Origin: Glutamicibacter sp002979865
Lineage (GTDB): Bacteria > Actinomycetota > Actinomycetes > Actinomycetales > Micrococcaceae
Direction: 5' to 3'
NCBI RefSeq assembly: GCF_050030965.1
Contig: NZ_CP188297.1
Span: 3,224,001 to 3,288,000 of the forward strand
Length of the DNA stretch: 64,000 nt
Shown piece after piece: positions 16,752-25,301 of the stretch (positions are counted from its first letter, which is position 1; the number at the start of each line of letters is the position of its first letter). The translations under genes were made by a program, and so were the position numbers. The notes under the pieces were generated by a model. It was not told where the DNA came from, did no database searches, and saw nothing but the letters and a program-made list of their open reading frames with translations.

Positions 16752-18105
16752 TTGAAGGCCTTTCCTTGGGGAGTTCGTAGAGCGCTTTTCGATCGCGCAG
16801 GGCCAGCGCGGAGCCCAGCGAGAGGACCCCGACGCGGCCCAGGTACATCAATGCAATGAGGATGCCCTTGGCAGGGTCCGGCAAATCCGGGGTAATGCCG
16901 GTGGACAGCCCGACGGTGCCGAATGCGGAGGTGGCTTCAAAGAGGCAGCGGTCCAGGGAATAGCCGGTCAGCAGCAGCAGGCCCATGGTGCCGACGAATA
17001 CCGCCGCTACGCCCATCAGCGCCACCGTGATGGCCTGCCGGTGCACCGAGCGGGACAGGCGCTTGCCTAGGACATTGACGGCGGTCTCGCCGCGAAGTTC
17101 GGTCATGATGATGAACAGCAGGATCGCAGCCGTGGTGATCTTAATGCCGCCGGCGGTGCCGGCAGGCCCTCCGCCGATGAACATCAGCACATCCATGCCC
17201 AGCCAGGAGGCTGGATGCATCGCGCCGATATCGATGGAATTGAAGCCAGCGGTACGTGTCTGCACCGATTGGAAGAATCCAGCCAGGATCCGCTGGGCAG
17301 GTTCAAGCTCGCCCAGCGTCTTCGGATTGGACCATTCCATGGCGGTGATGAAGATGGTGCCGCCAAGCAGCAGCAATGCGGTCATGAGCAGGACCAGGCG
17401 AGTGTTCATCGTCCACTTCAGCGAATTCCGCCAGTGATGCCTGAGCTGGACCAGAACCGGGAAGCCCAAGCCGCCGAGGATGATGGCGATGCTGATGGGG
17501 ATGCATAGCCACGGGTCCGCGACGAAATCCATCAGGTTATTCGAGTAGAGGGCGAATCCCGCGTTATTGAAGGAAGAGACCGCATGGAACAGGCCATGCC
17601 AGATCGCCCTGGCGGGTTCGTAGTCGTAGGCCAGCCAGAAGCGGAGGGCCAAGACGAAGGCCACTGCGGATTCGATGGCCAGTGACAGCTTGATGATCAT
17701 CAATGCCGAGGTGCGCACGTCGGCGCCGGAAACGGCGGAGCTTTCGCGCTGGGTGGAGAGCCGGGTGAGGTAGCCGATTCGGCCCATGACCAGCATGCTC
17801 AGCAATGATGCGACGAGCATCAGACCCAGGCCGCCGACCTGAATCAGGACCAGGATGACGATCTTGCCGAAGAGGGTGTAGTGGGTTGCCGTATCCAAGA
17901 CAGTCAGGCCGGTGACGCACACCGCTGACGTCGCGGTGAAGATCCCGTCCACCAAGGATGTGAAGGTGCCTTGCGTGTTGGCCGCCGGTGAAGACAGGAG
18001 CAATCCGCCAATGAGGATTGCGCCGGCAAAGGCGAAGGCTACTGCGCGTGCGGGTTTGGCCAGCACGCTGTGCTGCGCGGCGGACCGCGCATTGGGAAGA
18101 TTCAT
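16744..18105 (-). CDS. ktrB: Potassium transporter membrane subunit, KtrB/TrkH type
   Basis: A 453-residue membrane protein of the TrkH/KtrB superfamily with four linked pore repeats. The filter-region segments are NNAGFALYSNN, TRTAGFNSIDIG, GGPAGTAGGIKITT and FGTVGLSTGI, each with the conserved glycine. It carries potassium with sodium- or proton-coupled uptake in this family. ktrA overlaps its end. The ATG at 18105 starts a basic N-terminus (NLPNARSAAQHSVLAKPARA) before the first membrane helix. An upstream terminator separates it from dao. Confidence 0.92.
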   Translation of the reverse strand: MNLPNARSAAQHSVLAKPARAVAFAFAGAILIGGLLLSSPAANTQGTFTSLVDGIFTATSAVCVTGLTVLDTATHYTLFGKIVILVLIQVGGLGLMLVASLLSMLVMGRIGYLTRLSTQRESSAVSGADVRTSALMIIKLSLAIESAVAFVLALRFWLAYDYEPARAIWHGLFHAVSSFNNAGFALYSNNLMDFVADPWLCIPISIAIILGGLGFPVLVQLRHHWRNSLKWTMNTRLVLLMTALLLLGGTIFITAMEWSNPKTLGELEPAQRILAGFFQSVQTRTAGFNSIDIGAMHPASWLGMDVLMFIGGGPAGTAGGIKITTAAILLFIIMTELRGETAVNVLGKRLSRSVHRQAITVALMGVAAVFVGTMGLLLLTGYSLDRCLFEATSAFGTVGLSTGITPDLPDPAKGILIALMYLGRVGVLSLGSALALRDRKALYELPKERPSIG

Positions 18106-18284
18106 GGAGATCGCAATGGTCGAAATAACGTCTCGCGAAACCGTGGGACGAGTAGTACGAATGAAATAATACGCTCGGAAAAGCCGGTGTCAATGGTGAT
18201 TCCCGTCACCTGGCCCGTAGTTGATAGCGGACCTGCGGGAGCGCCTGGTCCGTTCTGCCACAGTCCCGCCGCCGGTTAAAGCAG

Positions 18285-18319
18285 ACCGGCAGCCACGCGG
18301 AAAACGCGTGGCTGCCGGT
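18285..18319 (-). terminator. Terminator after dao
   Basis: ACCGGCAGCCACGCG (18285-18299) and CGCGTGGCTGCCGGT (18305-18319) form a perfect 15-bp stem with a five-base loop, 16 bases beyond the dao stop. On the minus strand the sequence CTGCTTTAA follows, a weak T-run. Confidence 0.85.
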
Positions 18320-18334
18320 TTGCCGCTGGTACTG

Positions 18335-19318
18335 CTAAGTTTCGAGCAATTCCACGACCCGCTGTGCGGTACCCCAGGAAAGGGTGACCCCAGCCCCGCC
18401 GTGGCCGTAGGCCGCAATGACAGGCACCGCGTGCCCGTCGACGCGCTCCAAGCGGATCGTCTCGCGTGCCGGGCGCAGCCCCACCTTGTGCTCCAGGATC
18501 TCGCAGCCGGCCAGCTGGGGGACCAGGCCGATGGCACGGCGCAGCATGTCGGTGGCGGTCTGCGGGTCGACCTCGGCGTTGAAGTCGTTGGCCACGTCGG
18601 TACCGCCAACAATGATGTCATCGCGGCGCGGAATGATGTAGGTGACGCCCTGGGGATGCTCGTCATAGCAGAGCCAGTGGACCAACCCTGCGGTGTTTGC
18701 CAGGCGAATCACCTGGCCTCGGATGGGGTAGACAGTGCCGTCATCCCCGGTGAGTTCGCCGCCGCGCAGGCCCGTGGCCAATACGACGGCGTCGGCCTCT
18801 TCCTGCAACTCGTCGATGGATCCGATGGTGCGCTGGATGAACTTGACGCCCTTGGCCAAGGCTTGTTCATGCAGCCAGGAGAGGTAGAGAGGCATAGTGA
18901 TCACCGGGACGGTGGCACGCATGCCGGCGGCGGCAATGCGCGGGATGTCTTCTGCTGGGGCTTCGGCGGCGTTGGCGACGATCTGTGCCCAAGAGCGGTC
19001 TTCCTCCGGGGACGCTTCCAGATTCAGGCCGCGGCGCAGGTCGATGCCGGTTTCCTTGATGCCGGAGAGCTCCTCGAAGCGTGCCAGCGAACGGGCGAGC
19101 AGCAGATCGGCGGCTGCGGAGTTCTGCGAGTGGTACGGGAACCAGATGGCTGCGGCCACCGCGGAGACGGTCTGCAGCGGCAGCTGGTCGGCGATGACGG
19201 TGACCTGGTGGCCGGCGGCAGCCAGCTCATGGGCGGTGGAGAGCCCGATGACGCCGGCGCCGATCACCGTGACCTTGCGGGATGGCTGCGCGGCATCGGG
19301 CAGCGGGGCGGAATGCAT
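18335..19318 (-). CDS. dao: D-amino acid oxidase
   Basis: A 327-residue FAD enzyme that oxidises D-amino acids to keto acids, ammonia and peroxide. The FAD-binding motif GAGVIGLSTAHE is at 20-31. The family signature AYGHGGAGVTLSWGTA lies near the C-terminus, and the substrate-binding Arg is in VGLRPARETIRLE. The frame is open for 74 more codons upstream, but that part is arginine- and proline-rich and lacks a domain; the ATG at 19318 has AAAGG seven bases before it and gives the family length. As I recall, Arthrobacter protophormiae has a characterised enzyme of this size. It sits between two terminators as a one-gene unit. Confidence 0.92.
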   Translation of the reverse strand: MHSAPLPDAAQPSRKVTVIGAGVIGLSTAHELAAAGHQVTVIADQLPLQTVSAVAAAIWFPYHSQNSAAADLLLARSLARFEELSGIKETGIDLRRGLNLEASPEEDRSWAQIVANAAEAPAEDIPRIAAAGMRATVPVITMPLYLSWLHEQALAKGVKFIQRTIGSIDELQEEADAVVLATGLRGGELTGDDGTVYPIRGQVIRLANTAGLVHWLCYDEHPQGVTYIIPRRDDIIVGGTDVANDFNAEVDPQTATDMLRRAIGLVPQLAGCEILEHKVGLRPARETIRLERVDGHAVPVIAAYGHGGAGVTLSWGTAQRVVELLET

Positions 19319-19355
19319 GGGAACCTTTCGGGCAGGTGGCGAGGGGAAAGCAAAG

Positions 19356-19396
19356 GCCGGTGCCGTGATCCTGGAGTGCAGGATCGCGGCACCGGC
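19356..19396 (-). terminator. Terminator after pgl
   Basis: GCCGGTGCCG (19356-19365) pairs with CGGCACCGGC (19387-19396); after one wobble pair, GATCCT pairs with AGGATC, giving a 17-bp stem with a seven-base loop. It lies 14 bases past the pgl stop and ends the long sugar-phosphate operon. Confidence 0.8.
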
Positions 19397-19409
19397 GATG
19401 CGGTGCAGG

Positions 19410-20150
19410 CTAGAGCAAGGTGGCCGCGGCGCGGTCGATGATCCAGCGGGTCGCTTGGGTGCCGTGCACGGCGGAGGCCGGGACAGCGGTCTCGTTGACC
19501 TCGTGCTGGGCCTTGGCCAGCGCCGGCGCCTTGTCGGCACCGGCCACGATCAGCCAGACCTCCTTGGCGGTGTTGATGGTGCCCATGGTGAGCGTGACGC
19601 GGTGCGCAGGCGGCTTGGGGGAGTCGTGGACCGCGATGACTCCTGGCTCATCGGACCGGGTGTGGTTCGGGAAGAGCGAGGCGACATGCGAGTCCGGGCC
19701 CATGCCCAGCATCAGCACATCGAACGCGGGGTTCAAGGCGCTGTCTTCGGCTTCCCCGGCCAGTTCCTCGGCGTAGGCCGCGGCGGCCTGCTCGGCGGAC
19801 TCGTACTTGTCGCTGGCGCCCATGGCGTGCACGGTGGCGCGGTCCAGGCCCAATTCATCCAGCGCGTCGAACAGGGCTGCGGCCTGCAGCACGTTGCGAT
19901 CTGCTGAATCGGTGGCGACAAAGCGCTCGTCGCCCCACCAGAAGTGCACCTGCGACCAGTTGACCGAGGCCTTGGCGGGGTTGGCCGCGACGGCTTCCAG
20001 GGCGGCGATGCCCAGCGAACCGCCGGTCACCACCACGTGGGCAACTCCGCGGGCGGCCAGTGCATCGGCGATCGCGGTGATCAGCCGGGCCGCAATGGCG
20101 TGGGCGGTAGCTTCCGGGTTCTCATGGATCAGTATTTGCCTAGCGATCAC
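19410..20150 (-). CDS. pgl: 6-phosphogluconolactonase
   Basis: A 246-residue DevB-type lactonase, the second step of the oxidative pentose phosphate pathway. Visible family blocks are VVTGGSLG near 39-46, FWWGDERFV near 70-78, and the DVLMLGMGPDSHVASLFPNH block near 143-162, whose Gly and His residues form the active site. The start overlaps the end of opcA by eleven bases. Its place after zwf and opcA matches its pathway role. Confidence 0.95.
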   Translation of the reverse strand: MIARQILIHENPEATAHAIAARLITAIADALAARGVAHVVVTGGSLGIAALEAVAANPAKASVNWSQVHFWWGDERFVATDSADRNVLQAAALFDALDELGLDRATVHAMGASDKYESAEQAAAAYAEELAGEAEDSALNPAFDVLMLGMGPDSHVASLFPNHTRSDEPGVIAVHDSPKPPAHRVTLTMGTINTAKEVWLIVAGADKAPALAKAQHEVNETAVPASAVHGTQATRWIIDRAAATLL

Positions 20151-21081
20151 TGGATCTGATGCTCCTCAGGTTGGTCAGGTTCAGGCCCTTGGTGATGACC
20201 TCGCCGAAGACGTCATCGGCGTCCAGGCGGCGCATCTCTTCGGCCAGGCATTCGGCCACCGAACGCCGTGGCAGGGAGATGCGTTGCGGGGCCGATCCGG
20301 GCAGGTAAAGGTGGGCTACCGCGCCGGAAGGGCGCGAAAGCTCCACGTCGCCGGCTTCGCGTGCCAGCCGGACGCTGGAGAGCCCGCCATTGGACTTGTC
20401 CGCGGCGATGGTCACCGGGACGTCCAGGCACAGGGTCAGCCAGGCGGCCAGCAAGGTGGTGGACGGGGAATTATCCGAGCCCTTCACGGTGATGCCCGAG
20501 AGCCCCTCGGTGCCGATCAGGTCGATGATGCTCGCCAGCTGGGCACGCCACAGGGTCAGCCGCGTCCAGGCGAGGTCGGTGTCGCCGGCCTGGTAGGTCT
20601 CGATGCGGCTGAACAGCGCGGCGGTGGGGTCTTCGGTTTCCGCCGAATCGGTGATGCGGCGGTGCGCCAGCTTGCCCAGCGCGGTGCCGGCCGGATCCTG
20701 CGGCACGCCATGCGGCCACCAGGCTACGATCGGCGCATCGGGCAGCAGCAGTGCGGAGATCAGCGCCTCGTCGGCCACGACATCCGGGCCGTAGGTGCGC
20801 ATCACGATCACCTCGGAGGCGCCGGCGTCCCCGCCCACGCGGATTTGCACGTCCAGCCGGTTGGCCTCGGACTTGTTGCCGCGGACCACCACGATGATCC
20901 GGCAGGGGTGCTCGCGGCTGGCCAGGTTGGCCGCCTCGATCGCGTTCTCGGCGAACCCCTCGCGGGTGATGACCACCAGGGTCATCACGCGGGAGAGCGC
21001 TACCACGCCGTGGGTGCGGCGCGAGGAGATCAGCTTCTTGGCCACCTTGGAGGTGGTGGTGTTGGGAAGATCGATCATCAT
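20140..21081 (-). CDS. opcA: Glucose-6-phosphate dehydrogenase assembly protein OpcA
   Basis: A 313-residue OpcA homolog. The family is found in Actinobacteria and cyanobacteria and is needed for active glucose-6-phosphate dehydrogenase. Recognisable parts are the N-terminal DLPNTTTSKVAKKL, RTHGVVALSRVMTLVV, and the block IVAWWPHGVPQDPAGTALG. The first ATG at 21081 overlaps the last bases of zwf; a second ATG follows at once. Its position between zwf and pgl is the standard actinobacterial order. The assembly role comes from cyanobacterial work; here it is inferred by family. Confidence 0.93.
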   Translation of the reverse strand: MMIDLPNTTTSKVAKKLISSRRTHGVVALSRVMTLVVITREGFAENAIEAANLASREHPCRIIVVVRGNKSEANRLDVQIRVGGDAGASEVIVMRTYGPDVVADEALISALLLPDAPIVAWWPHGVPQDPAGTALGKLAHRRITDSAETEDPTAALFSRIETYQAGDTDLAWTRLTLWRAQLASIIDLIGTEGLSGITVKGSDNSPSTTLLAAWLTLCLDVPVTIAADKSNGGLSSVRLAREAGDVELSRPSGAVAHLYLPGSAPQRISLPRRSVAECLAEEMRRLDADDVFGEVITKGLNLTNLRSIRSSDR

Positions 21082-22598
21082 GGTCGTCTCCAGGTCCTTC
21101 CATCCTTGGCCATCAGCTCATCGCTGCTTTCGGGTCCCCAGGAGCCCGGAGCGTAGGGATCGGGCTGGGTGGGCTGCGAGGCCCAGAACTCCTCAAAAGG
21201 ATCCAGGATGCGCCAGGACTGCTCGACTTCCTCATGGCGCGGGAACAGCGGCGGCTCACCGAGCAGCACATCGAGGATCAGCCGCTCGTAGGCCTCGGGC
21301 GAGGATTCGGTGAAGGCGTTGCCGTAGCCGAAGTCCATGGTCACATCGCGGATCTCCATCTGGGTGCCGGGCACCTTGGAGGAGAAGCGGATGGTCGCGC
21401 CTTCATCGGGCTGCACGCGGATCACGAACGCGTTCTGGCCGAATTCGTCGTCCTTGTGGTCGGTGAACAGCAGGTTCGGCGCCTTCTTGAAGACCACCGC
21501 GATTTCGGTGACGCGGCGGCCCAGGCGCTTGCCGGCACGCAGGTAGAACGGCACCCCGGACCAGCGGCGGGTATTGATGTTCAGGCGCACCGCCGCGTAG
21601 GTCTCGGTTTTGGACTTCGGGTTGAAGCCCTCCTCGTCGAGGAAGCCGACGACCTCCTCGGCGCCCTGCCAGCCAGAGGTGTACTGGCCGCGGGCACTGG
21701 CCGCGCCCAGGTCCTCGGGCAGCTGGACGGCGGTGAGCACCTTCTCCTTTTCGCTGCGCAGGTGGTCCGCGTCGAAGGAAATGGGTTCCTCCATGGCGGT
21801 CAGCGCCAGCAGCTGGAGCAGGTGGTTCTGGATGACGTCGCGGGCGGCGCCCACACCGTCGTAGTAGCTGGCGCGGCCGCCAATGCCGATGTCCTCGGCC
21901 ATGGTGATCTGCACGTGGTCCACGTACTTGTTGTTCCACAGCGGCTCGAACATCTGGTTGCCGAAACGCAGAGCCAGCAGGTTCTGCACGGTTTCCTTGC
22001 CCAGATAGTGGTCGATGCGGAACACCGCGTCCGGCGGGAACACGGACTCCACGATCTCGTTCAGTTCGCGGGCGCTTTGCAGGTCGTGGCCGAAGGGCTT
22101 CTCGATGACCACGCGTTCCCAGCCCGGGTTCTTGTCCTTGGCCAGCTTGTGCTCGGAGAGCTTCTGGCAGACAACCTCGAACCAGCTCGGCGGGATCGAG
22201 AGGTAGAAGGCGTGGTTGCGCCCGGTGGACCGGGATTCGGCCAGTTCGTCCAGGGTCGCGGCCAGCTTCTCGTAGGCGCCATCATCGTCGAAGGCGCCGG
22301 AGATGAAGCGCATGCCGGCGGCCAGCTGGGCGAACACGGTTTCGTTGAAGGGGGTGCGGGCGCTGGCGAGGATCCATTCGCGGGCCTGGTCGGCGAAGTC
22401 CTGTGCCGTCCAGTCGCGGCGGCCGAAGCCGACAATCGCAAAATTCGGGGGAAGCAGTCCGCGGTTAGCCAGGTCGTAGACCGCTGGCATGAGTTTCTTG
22501 CGGGCAAGGTCGCCGGTGATTCCGAAGAACACCAGCGCGCCCGGACCGGCAATGCGGTTAAGCCGCCGGTCGCGGGCGTCGCGTAGTGGGTTGCTCAT
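21078..22598 (-). CDS. zwf: Glucose-6-phosphate 1-dehydrogenase
   Basis: A 506-residue enzyme that oxidises glucose 6-phosphate to the lactone and gives NADPH. The N-terminal coenzyme loop is FFGITGDLARKKLMPA, and the active-site signature RIDHYLGKE carries the substrate-binding Lys and catalytic His. The length is normal. Four bases of overlap with opcA and six bases between pgi and zwf point to a single operon tkt-tal-pgi-zwf-opcA-pgl. The N-terminus RDARDRRLNRIAGPGA is slightly longer than in short family members but has no better internal start. Confidence 0.97.
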   Translation of the reverse strand: MSNPLRDARDRRLNRIAGPGALVFFGITGDLARKKLMPAVYDLANRGLLPPNFAIVGFGRRDWTAQDFADQAREWILASARTPFNETVFAQLAAGMRFISGAFDDDGAYEKLAATLDELAESRSTGRNHAFYLSIPPSWFEVVCQKLSEHKLAKDKNPGWERVVIEKPFGHDLQSARELNEIVESVFPPDAVFRIDHYLGKETVQNLLALRFGNQMFEPLWNNKYVDHVQITMAEDIGIGGRASYYDGVGAARDVIQNHLLQLLALTAMEEPISFDADHLRSEKEKVLTAVQLPEDLGAASARGQYTSGWQGAEEVVGFLDEEGFNPKSKTETYAAVRLNINTRRWSGVPFYLRAGKRLGRRVTEIAVVFKKAPNLLFTDHKDDEFGQNAFVIRVQPDEGATIRFSSKVPGTQMEIRDVTMDFGYGNAFTESSPEAYERLILDVLLGEPPLFPRHEEVEQSWRILDPFEEFWASQPTQPDPYAPGSWGPESSDELMAKDGRTWRRP

Positions 22599-22604
22599 AG
22601 TGCC

Positions 22605-24179
22605 TTACTTCGCTGCCTCTAGCAGGGCAGCGATTCCGGCGGCGCGGTCCGTGAGGTTCACGCGCAGCACTGGGCGGTTATGTTCGGCGTCAGCCAGTAC
22701 TGCGCCATCGCCGATCGCCTGGGCGGTGATCAGGCCGCCGAAGGTGTACGGACGCTCCGGGATCCCAAGGTCTTCCTTGTGATCCGCGGTGACCTGCAAG
22801 AACACGCCCTGTGCCGGGCCGCCCTTGTGGTACTGGCCGGTGGAGTGCAAGAAGCGCGGACCCCAGCCGAAGGTGACTGGACGGCCGGTCTTCTTGGCGA
22901 GCAGATCGCGCAGCGCGGCAAGCTCCTGGTCCGCATTGCGGTTCAGGTATGCCTGGATGGCGAGGTAGCCGTCTGCCGGAAGCTGCGCGGCGAGCTGCTC
23001 CACAGCCGCCTCCAAGGTCTTGGCCCCGGTGCCGTAGAGCTCAACTGGTCCGTCCACTGCATCCGGTGCGCTCTGCGCCGGAGCATCGAGCATGGAACGG
23101 GCGGCGATCTTCGCGGCCTCGACATCAGGCTGGTCGAAGGGGCTGATGCCCAGCAGGTAGCCGGCCACGGCGGTGGCGTACTCGAAGATCATGAAGGCGG
23201 TGCCCAGCGGTGCACTGAAGTGCACGGCGGTGGCGTCCTCGTCGAAATCCTCAGGCAGCGCGTCGTAGACGAACAGCGGCAGCACGTCCTGAGCCGGGTT
23301 CGCCAGCTCCGGTGCATCCACATGCGCGGCAACAGGCAGCACGCCCTTGCCTTCCTTGCCGGTGGACTCGGCGATCAGCTGCTCGGCCCAATCGCCGAAG
23401 CCCGGCAGGGCATCGCCCACACAGGCAATCAGCAGCTTGTCGCGGCCCGCGGTAGCCATGGCGGCACCCAGGTGCAGCGCGAGGTTGTCCTCGTCGTCCA
23501 GAGCCAGCACATCGTTGATCAGCCCGGATTCTTCAACCAGGGCTTCGATGTCCGCGCCGGCCAGGCCCGAAGGGACCAGGCCGAAAGCGGTCAGCGCCGA
23601 GTAGCGCCCGCCGACATTCGGATCCGCAGTGAATACCGCGCGCACGCCATCAGGATTATCCATGGGCGAGCCCGGATCGGTGACCAGCACCAAGCGGGTC
23701 GCCGGATCAATGCCGGCAGCCTGGAAAGCTGCGGTGAACGCACGGCGCTGCGAATCGGTTTCCACGGTGGAACCCGACTTGGAAGCAACCACCACGACGG
23801 TGCGCTGCAGGTCGGTTTCCACGATCTGCTTGACCATCGACGGATCGGTGGTGTCGCAGATGACCAGTTCCACCTCGTCATGGGCGGTGATGACCTCAGG
23901 AGCCAGCGAGGAGCCGCCCATGCCGCACAGCACGATGCGGGTCAGGCCCTCTTCTTGCAGCTCATCGCGCAGATCCAGGATCTGCGGGATCAGTTTGCCA
24001 GCTGCCTCGAAGGGGTTGACCCAACCGAGGCGGATGGCCGATTCAGCTTCTGCCTCAGGACCCCAAATGGTCGGGTCCTGGGCGGCGATGCGGCTGCCGA
24101 TCTTCGCTTCGATCAGCTTCGGGAGCAACGCATCGACGGAGGCCAGGGCCTCGCCGGAGGTTACCAGACCAAGCTCCAT
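22605..24179 (-). CDS. pgi: Glucose-6-phosphate isomerase
   Basis: A 524-residue phosphoglucose isomerase, which links glucose 6-phosphate and fructose 6-phosphate. The sugar-phosphate binding SIS folds show CGMGGSSLAPEV near 93-104 and VASKSGSTVET near 131-141. It is shorter than the E. coli type and matches the form seen beside transaldolase in Actinobacteria. The stop of tal at 24180 abuts the ATG at 24179, so the two are translationally coupled. In this operon it lets fructose 6-phosphate from the non-oxidative branch return to Zwf. Confidence 0.93.
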   Translation of the reverse strand: MELGLVTSGEALASVDALLPKLIEAKIGSRIAAQDPTIWGPEAEAESAIRLGWVNPFEAAGKLIPQILDLRDELQEEGLTRIVLCGMGGSSLAPEVITAHDEVELVICDTTDPSMVKQIVETDLQRTVVVVASKSGSTVETDSQRRAFTAAFQAAGIDPATRLVLVTDPGSPMDNPDGVRAVFTADPNVGGRYSALTAFGLVPSGLAGADIEALVEESGLINDVLALDDEDNLALHLGAAMATAGRDKLLIACVGDALPGFGDWAEQLIAESTGKEGKGVLPVAAHVDAPELANPAQDVLPLFVYDALPEDFDEDATAVHFSAPLGTAFMIFEYATAVAGYLLGISPFDQPDVEAAKIAARSMLDAPAQSAPDAVDGPVELYGTGAKTLEAAVEQLAAQLPADGYLAIQAYLNRNADQELAALRDLLAKKTGRPVTFGWGPRFLHSTGQYHKGGPAQGVFLQVTADHKEDLGIPERPYTFGGLITAQAIGDGAVLADAEHNRPVLRVNLTDRAAGIAALLEAAK

Positions 24180-25283
24180 CTACTTGGCTCCCTTCAATGC
24201 CACAGCCATGTCCTCAAGCAGCTCGTTCCATGCGACGTCGAACTTCTGAACGCCTTCGACCTCGAGCAGGTCCACGACCTCGTTGTAGTCGATGCCCAGT
24301 GCAGCGAGCTTGTCCAGCACGCGGTTGGCCGCATCGTAGCCGCCGGCGATCGCGTTGCCGCGCACCTCGGCTTCAGCCGCGGTGGCGTCCAGGGTCTTCT
24401 CCGGCATGGTGTTCACGGTCTGCGGCGCGACCAGTTCGGTCACGTACAGGGTCGATGGGTAGGCAGGATCCTTCACGCCGGTCGAAGCCCACAGCGGACG
24501 CTGGACGTTGGCGCCGGCAGCTGCCAGCACCTCGTAGCGTGCCGAAGCGAAGGACTCTTCGAAGACCTGGTAAGCCAGGCGGGCATTGGCCACGCCGGCC
24601 TGGCCGCGCACGGCGGCCGCGGCATCGGTGCCGATGGCGTCCAGGCGCTTGTCGATTTCCGAATCCACGCGGGAAACGAAGAAGGAAGCGACCGAGTGGA
24701 TCTTGGACAGGTCCACGCCGGCAGCGTGGGCCTTCTCCAGGCCCAGCAGGTAGGCGTTGATGACCTCGCGGTAGCGTTCCAGCGAGAAGATCAGGGTGAC
24801 GTTCACCGAAATGCCGGCGGCAATGGTTTCGGTGATGGCTTCCAGGCCCTCGACGGTTGCCGGGATCTTGATCAGCACATTCTCGCGGTTCACGCGTTCG
24901 TACAGGGCCTTGGCCTGGGCGATGGTTGGTGCGGTCTCGTGAGCCAGGCGGGGATCGACCTCGATGGACACGCGGCCGTCGAAGCCCTGGGAGGACTCGT
25001 AGACGCCCTTGAACAGGTCGCAGGCAGCTGCCACGTCGTCGCTGGTGATTTCGGTGATCGCGTCTTCCACCGAGCGGTGCTTCTGCTCGGCGATGGCCTC
25101 GCCGTACACCTCTGCCTTGGACAGCGATGCCGCGAAGATTGCCGGGTTGGTTGTCACGCCGACCACGTTCTTCTCTTCGATCAGCTTGGCCAGCGAGCCG
25201 CTGGTCAGCCGTTCACGCGAAAGGTCGTCCAGCCAGATGGAGACGCCGGCATCGGACAGGGCCTGGGTATTCGGGTTGCTCAT
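24180..25283 (-). CDS. tal: Transaldolase
   Basis: A 367-residue class I transaldolase, which moves a dihydroxyacetone unit between sugar phosphates. The Schiff-base lysine is in NVLIKIPATVEG (near 136-147), and the N-terminal signature SIWLDDLSRERL (about 15-26) and GVTTNPAIFAAS loop are clear. Length fits the actinobacterial subfamily. It lies between tkt and pgi with very short gaps on either side. Confidence 0.96.
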   Translation of the reverse strand: MSNPNTQALSDAGVSIWLDDLSRERLTSGSLAKLIEEKNVVGVTTNPAIFAASLSKAEVYGEAIAEQKHRSVEDAITEITSDDVAAACDLFKGVYESSQGFDGRVSIEVDPRLAHETAPTIAQAKALYERVNRENVLIKIPATVEGLEAITETIAAGISVNVTLIFSLERYREVINAYLLGLEKAHAAGVDLSKIHSVASFFVSRVDSEIDKRLDAIGTDAAAAVRGQAGVANARLAYQVFEESFASARYEVLAAAGANVQRPLWASTGVKDPAYPSTLYVTELVAPQTVNTMPEKTLDATAAEAEVRGNAIAGGYDAANRVLDKLAALGIDYNEVVDLLEVEGVQKFDVAWNELLEDMAVALKGAK

Positions 25284-25301
25284 AATCTTTACTTCGGTTC
25301 C

